Source: Thalassotalea_F euphylliae (GTDB taxonomy: Bacteria; Pseudomonadota; Gammaproteobacteria; Enterobacterales; Alteromonadaceae). Taken from it: DNA of 64,000 nucleotides. Below, one piece after another: positions 26,294 to 35,368 of the stretch. Location of the stretch: positions 124,001-188,000 of the forward strand of contig NZ_JBHUIB010000002.1 of the NCBI RefSeq assembly GCF_042682785.1. Direction: 5' to 3'. A program made the translations under genes and the position numbers. Positions within the stretch are counted from its first letter, which is position 1. Every line of letters starts with the position of its first letter. The notes beneath the pieces were generated by a model. That model worked only from the letters and a program-made list of their open reading frames with translations. It was not told the DNA's origin and did not search any database.

Positions 26294-27752
26294 TTTTCTT
26301 TTGCAAAGTTGGAAGTATTTTACCTACTTTATCAAAAGTTTCTTGGTATTCACTAGAGACTTTTGAGTCTGCGACAAGCCCGCCACCAGCCCAACAATGT
26401 ATTTTATTTTCTTGGCATATCAACGTGCGAATAGTGATGCTGGTATCCATGTTGCCACAAGCTGAAAGGTAACCTATTGAGCCACAATAAAGGTTTCTTC
26501 GATGGGGCTCGAGCTCTTCAATAATCTCCATGGCACGTATTTTAGGCGCACCAGTAATAGAGCCTCCAGGAAACGAAGCTCTAATTAAATCTGTACCATC
26601 AAGCCCATCTTTTAGTTTCCCCTCAACGGTGCTCACCAAGTGATGCACTGCGGGGAAGCTTTCGATATCAAATAGTTTTGGCACGTTTACTGTTCCAGAA
26701 ACGCATACTCGGCTAATGTCGTTGCGTAGTAAATCAACAATCATTAGATTTTCGGCGCGATCTTTCGTCGACGCTGACAGTTGCTCTGCATTCGCCTGAT
26801 CGGTCTCTTTGTCAATACCACGTGGCAATGTCCCTTTAATTGGCTTTGTTTGCACTTTTCCGTCACTTAACCACATAAAACGCTCTGGCGAAATGCTAAG
26901 CACCGATGTTTGGTCGAAACGCATGAAGGCAGAAAACGGGGCTTTGTTTGCCTCGCGTAGCGTTTTATAGGCGTCAAATTCGTCACCTTTATAGCTTGCG
27001 CTAAATCGCTGGGCGAGATTTATTTGATAACAATCGCCAGAGCGCAGGTACTCTTGCACTTGTGCAAATTTATTAGCGTAAGCTGCTTCGTTCATGTTTG
27101 CGTGCCATTGGGACGTTAGTGCGAAGGGAGTTAAATCATCTGGGCCTGCGCTTACATCTGGCACATCAATCACATCGAGGTTTGCTGCTATATCATTCCA
27201 TTCATTTTCTGGTGCAATCAACCACCATTGCTGTAAATCATTATCAAACAGCAGGGCGTTCAGATAGATGCCAACAGCCATTTCTGGCATGGAAATATCA
27301 TTCTCAGCTAGCACAGGAAGCTTTTCGAAACGGCGACCTAAATCATAACTGAAATAGCCGATAGCTCCGCCATTAAAAGGTAGTTCTGATGAGGATAGTG
27401 GATGCTTTTGGAAAATGTCCCTTTCTATGCTTTTCAGAACAGCTAACGGATCATCATCACTTGTTTGGTTTAGATGTGCCCACCCTGAAGATTTTGTACT
27501 TACTGTCGTGTGTCGTCCTGTCGTTTCTATACATGCAACAGGTTGCCAAGCAATAATGTCGAATTTAGCATTCGGGTGCACACTGTCGGAAGAATCCAGC
27601 CAAATGCTCCAGGGTAAACCAGAGAATGGTTCAAATACGTTTAGCGGCTTATAGCTATCGAGCGACTCAAGTCGTTTTATCAGCAAAGAAGCAGAGGAGT
27701 TAGAGCTTGGCAATGGACACCTGTAATCAGTGGTGATGAACAAGATTTTCAA
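26283..27752 (-). CDS. pabB: Aminodeoxychorismate synthase component I (PabB)
   Basis: 489-residue chorismate-utilising enzyme. With a glutaminase partner (PabA) it makes 4-amino-4-deoxychorismate for folate synthesis. The C-terminal catalytic half shows PIKGTLPRG, with the family's active-site lysine (chorismate addition), then ENLMIVDLLRNDISRVC, FPGGSITGAPKIRAMEII and the terminal GGGLVADSKVSSEYQET, all typical of PabB/TrpE enzymes. The KGT motif separates PabB from anthranilate synthase. It is the first gene of a two-gene operon with nudL. Confidence 0.93.
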   Translation of the reverse strand: MKILFITTDYRCPLPSSNSSASLLIKRLESLDSYKPLNVFEPFSGLPWSIWLDSSDSVHPNAKFDIIAWQPVACIETTGRHTTVSTKSSGWAHLNQTSDDDPLAVLKSIERDIFQKHPLSSSELPFNGGAIGYFSYDLGRRFEKLPVLAENDISMPEMAVGIYLNALLFDNDLQQWWLIAPENEWNDIAANLDVIDVPDVSAGPDDLTPFALTSQWHANMNEAAYANKFAQVQEYLRSGDCYQINLAQRFSASYKGDEFDAYKTLREANKAPFSAFMRFDQTSVLSISPERFMWLSDGKVQTKPIKGTLPRGIDKETDQANAEQLSASTKDRAENLMIVDLLRNDISRVCVSGTVNVPKLFDIESFPAVHHLVSTVEGKLKDGLDGTDLIRASFPGGSITGAPKIRAMEIIEELEPHRRNLYCGSIGYLSACGNMDTSITIRTLICQENKIHCWAGGGLVADSKVSSEYQETFDKVGKILPTLQKKSDE

Positions 27753-27874
27753 TTGCTGCCATCACGATAATTGATTGGCAGCTAACGGTTAAGCAGGGTA
27801 TCATATCGGCAAAAATTTAACTTTCAATATCTGATTGTTAATCAATAACATCTCTAAGAGAGCAAGAGACGATT

Positions 27875-29395
27875 ATGGCTATCATCAAACAGCAAGATTT
27901 CATTGAAAGTATTGCCGACGCGTTGCAATACATTTCTTATTACCACCCTCTAGATTTTGTCCAAGCAATTGAAAAGGCATATCACAAAGAAGAAAGCCAG
28001 GCGGCTAAAGATGCGTTGGCGCAAATTCTGATCAATTCTCGTATGTCAGCGCACGGCAAGCGCCCAATCTGCCAAGACACCGGCATCGTAACATGCTTTG
28101 TGAAAGTCGGTATGGCGGTTCAGTGGGACAATACAGACATGACGGTTCAACAGATGGTGGATGAGGGGACACGTCGAGCATATATGAACCCAGACAACCC
28201 ACTTCGAGCGTCAATTGTTGCAGACCCAGCAGGCACTAGAAAGAACACCAAAGACAATACTCCGTCAGTTGTTTACATTGACATGGTGCCAGGCAATGAG
28301 ATTGAAGTGCACATTGCTGCAAAAGGCGGTGGTAGCGAGAACAAAACCAAGTCAGTGATGCTAAACCCTTCAGACAATATTGCTGATTGGGTAGTTGAAA
28401 CGTTACCTAAAATGGGGGCTGGTTGGTGTCCACCAGGGATGTTAGGTATAGGTATTGGTGGTACAGCTGAAAAAGCGGGTGTATTAGCGAAAGAAAGCTT
28501 GATGGAACCGGTAGATATTCAAGAGTTGCTTGACCGTGGCCCTGAAAATGCTGAAGAAGAACTGCGTCTTGAAATTTACGAACGCGTTAATAAATTAGGT
28601 ATTGGCGCACAAGGTCTGGGCGGTTTGACTACCGTTGTAGATGTTAAGATTAATACAGCGCCTACTCATGCGGCGTCTAAGCCAGTCGTGATGATTCCTA
28701 ACTGTGCAGCGACACGTCATGTTCATTTCCACTTAGACGGCTCGGGTCCAGCAGATTTACAGCCACCTAAACTAGAAGATTGGCCAGAAATTACCTGGGA
28801 AGTGGGGGAAAATGTTCGCCGCGTTAATGTTGATGAGTTAAAGAAGGCAGACGTGGCAGAGTGGAAAACGGGCGAAACTGTTTTGCTAAGCGGTAAAATA
28901 TACACCGGCCGTGATGCTGCGCATAAGCGTATGCAAGAAATGATTGCTAATGGTGAAGAGCTTCCAGTAGATTTGACTGACAAATTCATCTACTACGTTG
29001 GGCCTGTAGATGCTATTGGTGATGAAGCGGTTGGTCCAGCAGGCCCTACGACAGCAACACGTATGGATAAGTTTACTGACTTAATGCTTTCTGAAACGGG
29101 CTTAATTGGTTCTATTGGTAAAGCAGAACGTGGTCCTGCGACTGTTGAGAGTATCAAACAACATAAGTCTGTTTATTTAATGGCCGTTGGTGGCGCTGCG
29201 TATCTTGTTTCAAAGGCTATTAAGAAAGCAAAAGTAGTGGCATTTGAAGACTTAGGTATGGAAGCTATCTATGAATTTGAAGTAGAAGACATGCCGGTAA
29301 CGGTTGCCGTTGACAGTACTGGTGAGTCAGCTCATGTCACAGGCCCTGCTATTTGGCAGGCTAAAATTGAAGAGTTAGACGAAGCATTGAGCTAA
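27875..29395 (+). CDS. Fumarate hydratase class I (iron-sulfur)
   Basis: 506 residues. It is the oxygen-sensitive 4Fe-4S type, related to FumA/FumB, interconverting fumarate and malate in the TCA cycle. The N-terminal alpha domain contains the cluster cysteines in ICQDTG, GAGWCPPG and PNCAATRHVHF. The C-terminal beta domain starts near LLSGKIYTGRDAAHKRM and includes GPAGPTTATRMDKFTDLML. The length is as expected for a single-chain class I enzyme. The ribosome-binding site region reads AAGAGAGCAAGAGACG. Monocistronic, with a clear terminator. Confidence 0.95.
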   Translation: MAIIKQQDFIESIADALQYISYYHPLDFVQAIEKAYHKEESQAAKDALAQILINSRMSAHGKRPICQDTGIVTCFVKVGMAVQWDNTDMTVQQMVDEGTRRAYMNPDNPLRASIVADPAGTRKNTKDNTPSVVYIDMVPGNEIEVHIAAKGGGSENKTKSVMLNPSDNIADWVVETLPKMGAGWCPPGMLGIGIGGTAEKAGVLAKESLMEPVDIQELLDRGPENAEEELRLEIYERVNKLGIGAQGLGGLTTVVDVKINTAPTHAASKPVVMIPNCAATRHVHFHLDGSGPADLQPPKLEDWPEITWEVGENVRRVNVDELKKADVAEWKTGETVLLSGKIYTGRDAAHKRMQEMIANGEELPVDLTDKFIYYVGPVDAIGDEAVGPAGPTTATRMDKFTDLMLSETGLIGSIGKAERGPATVESIKQHKSVYLMAVGGAAYLVSKAIKKAKVVAFEDLGMEAIYEFEVEDMPVTVAVDSTGESAHVTGPAIWQAKIEELDEALS

Positions 29396-29412
29396 TCAAT
29401 CTCTTCTATTAG

Positions 29413-29437
29413 AAAAACGCCCGACAGGGCGTTTTTT
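29413..29437 (+). terminator. Intrinsic terminator after the fumarase gene
   Basis: AAAAACGCCC, GACA loop, GGGCGTTTTTT. Confidence 0.9.
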
Positions 29438-29602
29438 GTTTCTATTGTTCACTGCGCGCTTGATTACCCGATTCCATTACATGCTTTACCGCATTTGATT
29501 CGAGTCATGGCAGTTTTCAGATCAAGCCATAAAAATTCATACAAGTTTTCAAAAAGCTGCTAAATTGTTGAAATAACAACAAGCTTTTCTTAGGGAAGTA
29601 AA

Positions 29603-31444
29603 GTGCTGATTGAGAGTTTTCCGTCGTTACCAAACATGCATGCCTTGTTTGTCTTGTTGCTTACATGTGCTGCCTTGTACTTGTTTAAACGTGAAGACAT
29701 AGCGTTAGAGACCTCCTCCCTAGCCGTAATTGCTGTACTTACCGTGTTCTTTGCTTTGTTTCCTTTTGGTGAAGGCGAGGGGCTTTTAGAGCCCGTTTCC
29801 TTTTTTCATGGTTTTGGCCATGAGGCGCTGGTGACTGTATGCGCATTAATGATTATTGGCCAAGCCATTGTCCGAACGGGCGCTTTAGAGCCTATCGGGC
29901 GAAGCTTATCTAGGCTTTGGAAAATCAGCCCATCATTCTCTTTACTTTGTACCTTGATCATTGCAGGTGCGCTTAGTGCTTTTGTTAACAACACGCCTAT
30001 TGTTGTTTTGCTATTGCCGATATTAATTAGCGTTGCTATTAGGACTCAATCTAATGTCAGTGGCATGCTATTACCGATGGGGCTTGCTACGCTTGTTGGG
30101 GGCATGTTTACCACTATTGGTACCTCTACGAATCTGCTAGTGGTCAGTGTAGCAGCGGAAATGGGCGTAGAGCGGTTTGGCATGTTCGATTTCGCCCCTA
30201 TTGTTATGATTGCTGCAGTGGTTGCTGTACTTTATTTATGGTTAATTGCACCGCGCATACTACCGCAGCGCGAAGCCACTATGCCGGACACCTCGCCTCG
30301 ACTTTTCAGCGCTTATTTACACATAGGAGAAAACTCACAATTGATTGGACAGACAATTTCCGATGCGATTAAGTTAACAGACGGCATGATGCGTATCGAG
30401 AGCGTCCAACGAGGTAAAGATTTTCACAAGCTGGTGCCGCTGCCTGATACTGTTATCAAAGAAAACGATCGACTTCACGTTAAAGATTATCCTGATAGAT
30501 TAAAGGAGTTTGAAACGGTTTTAAAAGCAACATTGCACTCAGGCAAACACAAGGTCGATGAAGAGCATCCACTTGAAGCAGGAACGCAGGTACTTGCTGA
30601 AATCGTTGTTATTTTGGGTTCAGGGTTGATTGGCAGAACATTGAAAAGTGCTAATTTTGGCTCAGAGTACGGTATTTCTGCGGTAGCACTGCACCGTGAG
30701 GGTAAGCCCATGGAGATTACTCGCCGTAGTATCGGAACTGTACCATTGCGTGTCGGAGATATCCTGCTTGTTCAGGGTGAAGCAGAACAGATCGAAGAGT
30801 TAAAAACACAGCAAGGCATATTAGTTGTGGATGGCGCATCAAAAGTGCTTCAAACCGCCAAAGCACCAATTGCAATGGGCGTTATTTTTGGTGTTGTTCT
30901 AATGCCTGTGCTAGACATCCTGCCCATTGTCATTAGTTCTGTTTGTGGTGTATTGGTATTACTAGCGTCGAAGTGTCTTAACTGGCAAGAAGTGGCGGCG
31001 GCGCTTAGCACGCAAGTTATTTTAATCGTAGCAGCCTCACTCGCTTTAGGTTCAGCAATGGTCGGCACAGGGGCGGCACAGTATCTTGCCGAGGCATTTG
31101 TTGCACTATCATCGTCATTGCCTGTAGGAGGGGTTCTAGCGGCTTTGATGCTATTGCTCGCAATTTTAACGAATGTTGTGTCGAACAATGCAGCAGCCGT
31201 TATTGGTACGCCGATTGCGATATCTGTGGCACAACAACTGGGGGCGCCCGCTGAGCCTTTTGTTTTAGCAGTGCTATTTGGCGCTAATTTAAGCTATGCC
31301 ACGCCGATGGCCTATAAAACTAACTTGTTGGTCATGAATGCTGGTGGCTATCAATTTGGCGATTTCGTTAAAGTAGGTATTCCGTTAATTATACTGATGT
31401 GGGTTACGCTTTCGATGACGTTGACTTGGGTTTACCTTAGCTAG
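29603..31444 (+). CDS. SLC13-family permease with two TrkA_C domains
   Basis: 613-residue inner-membrane transporter. Hydrophobic helices flank a central cytoplasmic region (about 215-410) with two RCK/TrkA_C-like modules. NNTPIVVLLLPI and TTIGTSTNLLVVS in the first half and VVSNNAAAVIGTPIA in the second are the repeated anion-binding signatures of the SLC13/DASS superfamily. Members with TrkA_C inserts move sulfate, dicarboxylates or other anions with Na+; the substrate is not determinable here. It starts at GTG 29603 after AGGGAAGTAAA. It is not in an obvious operon. Confidence 0.85.
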   Translation: MLIESFPSLPNMHALFVLLLTCAALYLFKREDIALETSSLAVIAVLTVFFALFPFGEGEGLLEPVSFFHGFGHEALVTVCALMIIGQAIVRTGALEPIGRSLSRLWKISPSFSLLCTLIIAGALSAFVNNTPIVVLLLPILISVAIRTQSNVSGMLLPMGLATLVGGMFTTIGTSTNLLVVSVAAEMGVERFGMFDFAPIVMIAAVVAVLYLWLIAPRILPQREATMPDTSPRLFSAYLHIGENSQLIGQTISDAIKLTDGMMRIESVQRGKDFHKLVPLPDTVIKENDRLHVKDYPDRLKEFETVLKATLHSGKHKVDEEHPLEAGTQVLAEIVVILGSGLIGRTLKSANFGSEYGISAVALHREGKPMEITRRSIGTVPLRVGDILLVQGEAEQIEELKTQQGILVVDGASKVLQTAKAPIAMGVIFGVVLMPVLDILPIVISSVCGVLVLLASKCLNWQEVAAALSTQVILIVAASLALGSAMVGTGAAQYLAEAFVALSSSLPVGGVLAALMLLLAILTNVVSNNAAAVIGTPIAISVAQQLGAPAEPFVLAVLFGANLSYATPMAYKTNLLVMNAGGYQFGDFVKVGIPLIILMWVTLSMTLTWVYLS

Positions 31445-31550
31445 ATCTCTTCTGAAATCCAGAGCAGATAAGATGTATAAAGAACAACTGTATATTTACA
31501 CATTATGTAAAGCTAGCTAAGATACTCAAAATACAAAAACTAGGTTCATT

Positions 31551-32816
31551 ATGCTGGCTAACGTTCAACAATGGGACTTCAGTGTTTGGCTAACACTTTT
31601 CTGCGCAGTGAGTTGCTGCTTTCTCATATTATTTGCCCTAAAGCAGCGTAGCCAACTCAATAAAGCGATGCTTCAGCAGCACACTACTCAAGCGCAAATG
31701 GATCAACTTTTACCGTTGATTCAAAAGCTACCGGTAGAAATTCAATTAAGTACAGATAAACAGTTATCTAGTCTGCGTCTTCACCTCATGAGACAGCAAG
31801 CTGATTTTCATCAGCAAACCAGTGAGCAGCAAATAAAGTCCTTCGACACAATCCATCAAACATTGGCAAGACATGCAAAAGACAATCGGGAAGAGCTCGC
31901 AACGGCACTGACCAAAAATATGGCATCGCTTACTGAGTCGACTGATAAGCGTTTGCAGGATATTAGTGGACAGGTTGAAAAGCGTCTATCTGAAGGCTTT
32001 GAAAAAACAACACAAACGTTTACTGATATCCTGAAAAGGTTAGCGTTGATAGATGATGCACAAAAGAAAATTACCGAGCTATCGACTAACGTAGTCAGTT
32101 TGCAAGAAGTGCTTGCTGATAAACGCTCTCGTGGCGCATTTGGTGAGGTGCAACTCAACAGCCTTATCCGCAATGTTCTGCCGGAAAGCCAGTTTTCGCT
32201 TCAACACACTTTATCTAACGGCAAGGTGGCAGATTGCATGTTATTTTTGCCTAAACCGACCGGTAACGTGGTGATAGATTCTAAGTTTCCGTTGGAGAGC
32301 TATCAAATCATGGTAGATCCTGAACAGGATGCAATACTTCGCAAGCAAGCAGAAAAACAGTTCAAGCAAGACATCAAAAAGCATATTTCTGACATCGCGA
32401 GCAAGTACCTCATAGAAAATGAAACTGCCGATGGTGCCGTCATGTTTATTCCCGCAGAGGCGGTTTTCGCAGAAATACATGCGCACCATAGCGACTTAGT
32501 CACGATCGCTAACCAACAGCGTGTTTGGTTAGCGTCACCAACCACGTTAATGGCAATACTGACGACAGCACGAGCGGTACTAAAAGATGAAGCCACCCGG
32601 AGTCAGGTTCATATTATTCAGCAACATTTGGCTGAATTGGCGAAAGACTTTGATCGCTTCCAAGGGCGTTTTACAAATCTTGCTCGTCACATAGATCAAG
32701 CCGCGACTGATGTTAAACAGATTCATACGTCAGCATCAAAAATCAGCCAACGGTTTGAGAAGATTGAAAAGGTTGAGCTTAAAGAAGAAAAGGATGAACT
32801 TCTCGAGTTGTCTTAA
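31551..32816 (+). CDS. rmuC: DNA recombination protein RmuC
   Basis: 421 residues. An N-terminal membrane helix (about 13-30) is followed by a long coiled coil and the RmuC nuclease-like domain. Typical segments are DKRSRGAFGEVQLNSLIRNVLPE, VIDSKFPLESYQ and MFIPAEAVFAEI, then LASPTTLMAIL. RmuC limits inversions between short repeats and is implicated in processing aberrant DNA structures. It lies alone between the SLC13 permease and a convergent GGDEF gene. Confidence 0.93.
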   Translation: MLANVQQWDFSVWLTLFCAVSCCFLILFALKQRSQLNKAMLQQHTTQAQMDQLLPLIQKLPVEIQLSTDKQLSSLRLHLMRQQADFHQQTSEQQIKSFDTIHQTLARHAKDNREELATALTKNMASLTESTDKRLQDISGQVEKRLSEGFEKTTQTFTDILKRLALIDDAQKKITELSTNVVSLQEVLADKRSRGAFGEVQLNSLIRNVLPESQFSLQHTLSNGKVADCMLFLPKPTGNVVIDSKFPLESYQIMVDPEQDAILRKQAEKQFKQDIKKHISDIASKYLIENETADGAVMFIPAEAVFAEIHAHHSDLVTIANQQRVWLASPTTLMAILTTARAVLKDEATRSQVHIIQQHLAELAKDFDRFQGRFTNLARHIDQAATDVKQIHTSASKISQRFEKIEKVELKEEKDELLELS

Positions 32817-32844
32817 AGCGGAAGTTTTAGTGGTGAGGAAAAAT

Positions 32845-32872
32845 AGTGCCTAAATAATGTTAGGCACTTTTC
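32845..32872. terminator. Bidirectional hairpin terminator after rmuC
   Basis: AGTGCCTAA, 6-nt loop, TTAGGCACT followed by TTT. It overlaps the stop codon of the convergent GGDEF gene. Confidence 0.65.
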
Positions 32873-33945
32873 TGATAGCTTTGAACGCGGTTTCGGCCTA
32901 ATTCTTTTGCAAGATAGAGCGCCTTGTCCGCATGCACTAGCAGCTCTTTTAAAGAGTCGCTATTCGTCATTTTGCTGGCAATACCGAAACTGGCTGTGCA
33001 GTTGAAGTCGTGTTTACCAATGATTGGAATAGGGTGCTGTTCTATGGATATACGCATTGCTTCAGCAAGGTTTAATGCTTCTGGTGCTGTTGTTTCTGGC
33101 ATTATCAATGCGAATTCCTCGCCACCAATACGGGCAAAAAAGTCTTGCGGGCGACGGTGTCTGTTAATAACGCTAGCCACTTCTGTTAGGCATAGATCGC
33201 CAGCAGCATGTCCATACAAGTCGTTAATGCGCTTAAAGTAATCTAGGTCAAAAATAAGTACGGTAAGTGGTCTATTTTCTACTGTTGCACGTGATAGTAA
33301 GGTATTACCCTCGGCAAAAAATGAGTGACGATTGGCAATGCCGGTCAGGGAGTCGGTAGTCGCTTGGCGCCTTAGCTGGGTCTCGTTGGCTTCAATTTCG
33401 TTAACAAAAATAATCAGAACGAGAATAACTTCGAGCATATTGACCAACATCACTGATTGATAAATCAGGTGATTCATCTCGGCACTCAAGTCGATTAGCG
33501 GGCTCGTGTTAAGTGTATTTTCACAATAGAAATATAATGCAACGGCAATCAAACTTAAGGATATTTTTTCCTTCTTTTCCTTAAGTTCGAATAAAAGAAA
33601 CGCACCTGTAGGCACGAGGTAATAGTATAAATGGAAGCCGGAGGCATTAGTGACATACAAATTGGTGCAGACAACGAGGTGCAGCATAAGTACACTAAAG
33701 AACCATATTTTACTGCCACGATTAGCACCATAAGCATTAAAAACTAAGGTGGCGGCGTACGCTAACGTGAATAAAAAATTTAATCCGGCAACTAAATAAT
33801 GCTGGAATACAAAAACATAGTTAAGCGTGTACAGTCCCGAGATAACTGTTGTTATCAGGCCAATAATATTCATGGTGCGAACTTTGTTTGCACTGCTGAA
33901 TGGGAGGTGCTCTGTACCGAGAGAGAATAGCTGGTTAAGTTGCAT
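32860..33945 (-). CDS. Membrane-bound diguanylate cyclase (GGDEF domain)
   Basis: 361 residues. Six hydrophobic helices occupy residues about 25-185. A GGDEF domain beginning TDSLTGIANRHSFF follows. The active site is GGEEF at 274-278 with FDLDYFKRINDLYGH upstream. The I-site RPQD (265-268) lies five residues before, so feedback inhibition should be intact. It is predicted to synthesise c-di-GMP in response to an unknown membrane signal. It is divergent from another GGDEF gene at 34048, with about 100 bp between their starts; the two may share control. Confidence 0.88.
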   Translation of the reverse strand: MQLNQLFSLGTEHLPFSSANKVRTMNIIGLITTVISGLYTLNYVFVFQHYLVAGLNFLFTLAYAATLVFNAYGANRGSKIWFFSVLMLHLVVCTNLYVTNASGFHLYYYLVPTGAFLLFELKEKKEKISLSLIAVALYFYCENTLNTSPLIDLSAEMNHLIYQSVMLVNMLEVILVLIIFVNEIEANETQLRRQATTDSLTGIANRHSFFAEGNTLLSRATVENRPLTVLIFDLDYFKRINDLYGHAAGDLCLTEVASVINRHRRPQDFFARIGGEEFALIMPETTAPEALNLAEAMRISIEQHPIPIIGKHDFNCTASFGIASKMTNSDSLKELLVHADKALYLAKELGRNRVQSYQKSA

Positions 33946-34047
33946 ACTGCGTTTTTAATAACTTATGTGCGACTTTTTAACCATTTTAACCGAAGATACA
34001 GATGAATAACGAGTTTTATTTTTGCGATATAAGTTAGAGGTTTTCGC

Positions 34048-35265
34048 TTGAGTAACTATTTAAATAACATCAAACACTTAGGCGTTCATACCTTAGTATT
34101 ACTTACATTGTTTGGTGCATGTATTGAATTTTCATCAAGTTGGCGATCCTGGGCCCACTTTATCGAAACAGGCACTATCCTAGCTATTTTTGCTGGTTTT
34201 TTGTTTTCTATTCAATTTAATCAAACACGTTACGGTTATTTGTTGATGGCACTTTTTACGTTGCCATTGTTGTCCGAAGTGGCAGTTTACAATACGCTTA
34301 ATGGTTGGTTACCTAACGACCACCAATTGACGGGTAATTGGCCATTAAATACTGCGTTATTGGTTATATGTTCACTCGCCTTTATGAAGGAGCGAGGTGT
34401 ATTCTCGGTTCATACGTTGCATAGACTAATGACTTTTTCACTTATGGGCGTCTTAGCACTTGCGAACGAGTTGTTACCAGGGCAACTATCGGCATATTCA
34501 AAACCACCAGTCTTTTTTCAGCTAGCGGAAGAAATGCAAACGAATGTTCAAATTTGGCTAATACCTGCATTTACCTGCATTACGCTTTTAGTTGTGTCAT
34601 TGAAGCGCGGAGCATTAATACACAGTGCGCTCTTATTAACCGCCGTTGTTTTATTACTAGATAAACAAAAAATAATCCCGTTAGCCTCTGACGTTGTTTA
34701 CTTTTTATTGGTAACGTTGCTTGTCGTGTTTATGTTGGCTGAATCTTACTTTTTGGCGTATCGGGATGAATTAACAGGTCTACCCAGTCGTCGTGCATTG
34801 ACAAATTTAGCCTTATCTCTTGGCCGAAAGTACACTGTCGCCATGCTGGATGTGGATCATTTTAAGAAATTTAATGACACTTATGGCCATGATATAGGCG
34901 ACCAAGTACTTAAACTTGTTGCCGCGCAAATGAGAAAAGTGAGTGGTGGGGGGAAGGTCTTTCGCTACGGAGGTGAGGAATTCACTATTGTTTTTCCCAG
35001 AAAAAATGCAGAACAAACATTGAATCAACTAGAGCAGCTGCGTGAAAGAATAGCCAACTATAAGATGGTTATTCGACAGCCGGTTAGAACAACAAAAGCT
35101 TCGCGAAACAAGCAAAACAAAGCAAGTCAGAAAACGGTGAGTGTTACTGTATCTATCGGTGTATCAGCAAGGCAAAGTAAGCAAAGTTTTGATCAAGTTA
35201 TGAAAGTGGCAGACCAAGCGCTGTACCGGGCTAAAAAGAAAGGGCGAAACAACGTAAGCCAGTAA
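34048..35265 (+). CDS. Membrane-bound diguanylate cyclase lacking a canonical I-site
   Basis: 405 residues with a TTG start preceded by TAGAGG at 34035-34040. The N-terminal half contains about seven membrane helices. The GGDEF domain begins YRDELTGLPSRRALT. The catalytic motif GGEEF (308-312) and LDVDHFKKFND are intact, but the inhibitory RxxD is replaced by SGGG. Product inhibition through the classical I-site is therefore not expected. A Lys/Arg-rich insertion (PVRTTKASRNKQNKASQK) sits between the active site and the last strands. It is divergently paired with the GGDEF gene at 32860. Confidence 0.87.
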   Translation: MSNYLNNIKHLGVHTLVLLTLFGACIEFSSSWRSWAHFIETGTILAIFAGFLFSIQFNQTRYGYLLMALFTLPLLSEVAVYNTLNGWLPNDHQLTGNWPLNTALLVICSLAFMKERGVFSVHTLHRLMTFSLMGVLALANELLPGQLSAYSKPPVFFQLAEEMQTNVQIWLIPAFTCITLLVVSLKRGALIHSALLLTAVVLLLDKQKIIPLASDVVYFLLVTLLVVFMLAESYFLAYRDELTGLPSRRALTNLALSLGRKYTVAMLDVDHFKKFNDTYGHDIGDQVLKLVAAQMRKVSGGGKVFRYGGEEFTIVFPRKNAEQTLNQLEQLRERIANYKMVIRQPVRTTKASRNKQNKASQKTVSVTVSIGVSARQSKQSFDQVMKVADQALYRAKKKGRNNVSQ

Positions 35266-35323
35266 TGTATGAAGTTTTAAGGCTTCCTTTTGTTGGTGAG
35301 CTGAGCTGTGGAGATAAGCGATA

Positions 35324-35351
35324 AAAAAGCCTGGTAAAACCAGGCTTTTTT
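35324..35351. terminator. Bidirectional terminator between GGDEF and NSS genes
   Basis: AAAAAAGCCTGG, TAAAA loop, CCAGGCTTTTTT between convergent genes. Confidence 0.88.
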
Positions 35352-35368
35352 ATTGAGCGATTTCGACA

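Noticed and set aside
31495..31511. TTTACA-CATTA-TGTAAA inverted repeat upstream of rmuC
   Set aside because: The half-sites are in the opposite arrangement to a TyrR box and no regulator family is suggested; kept only as an unassigned repeat.
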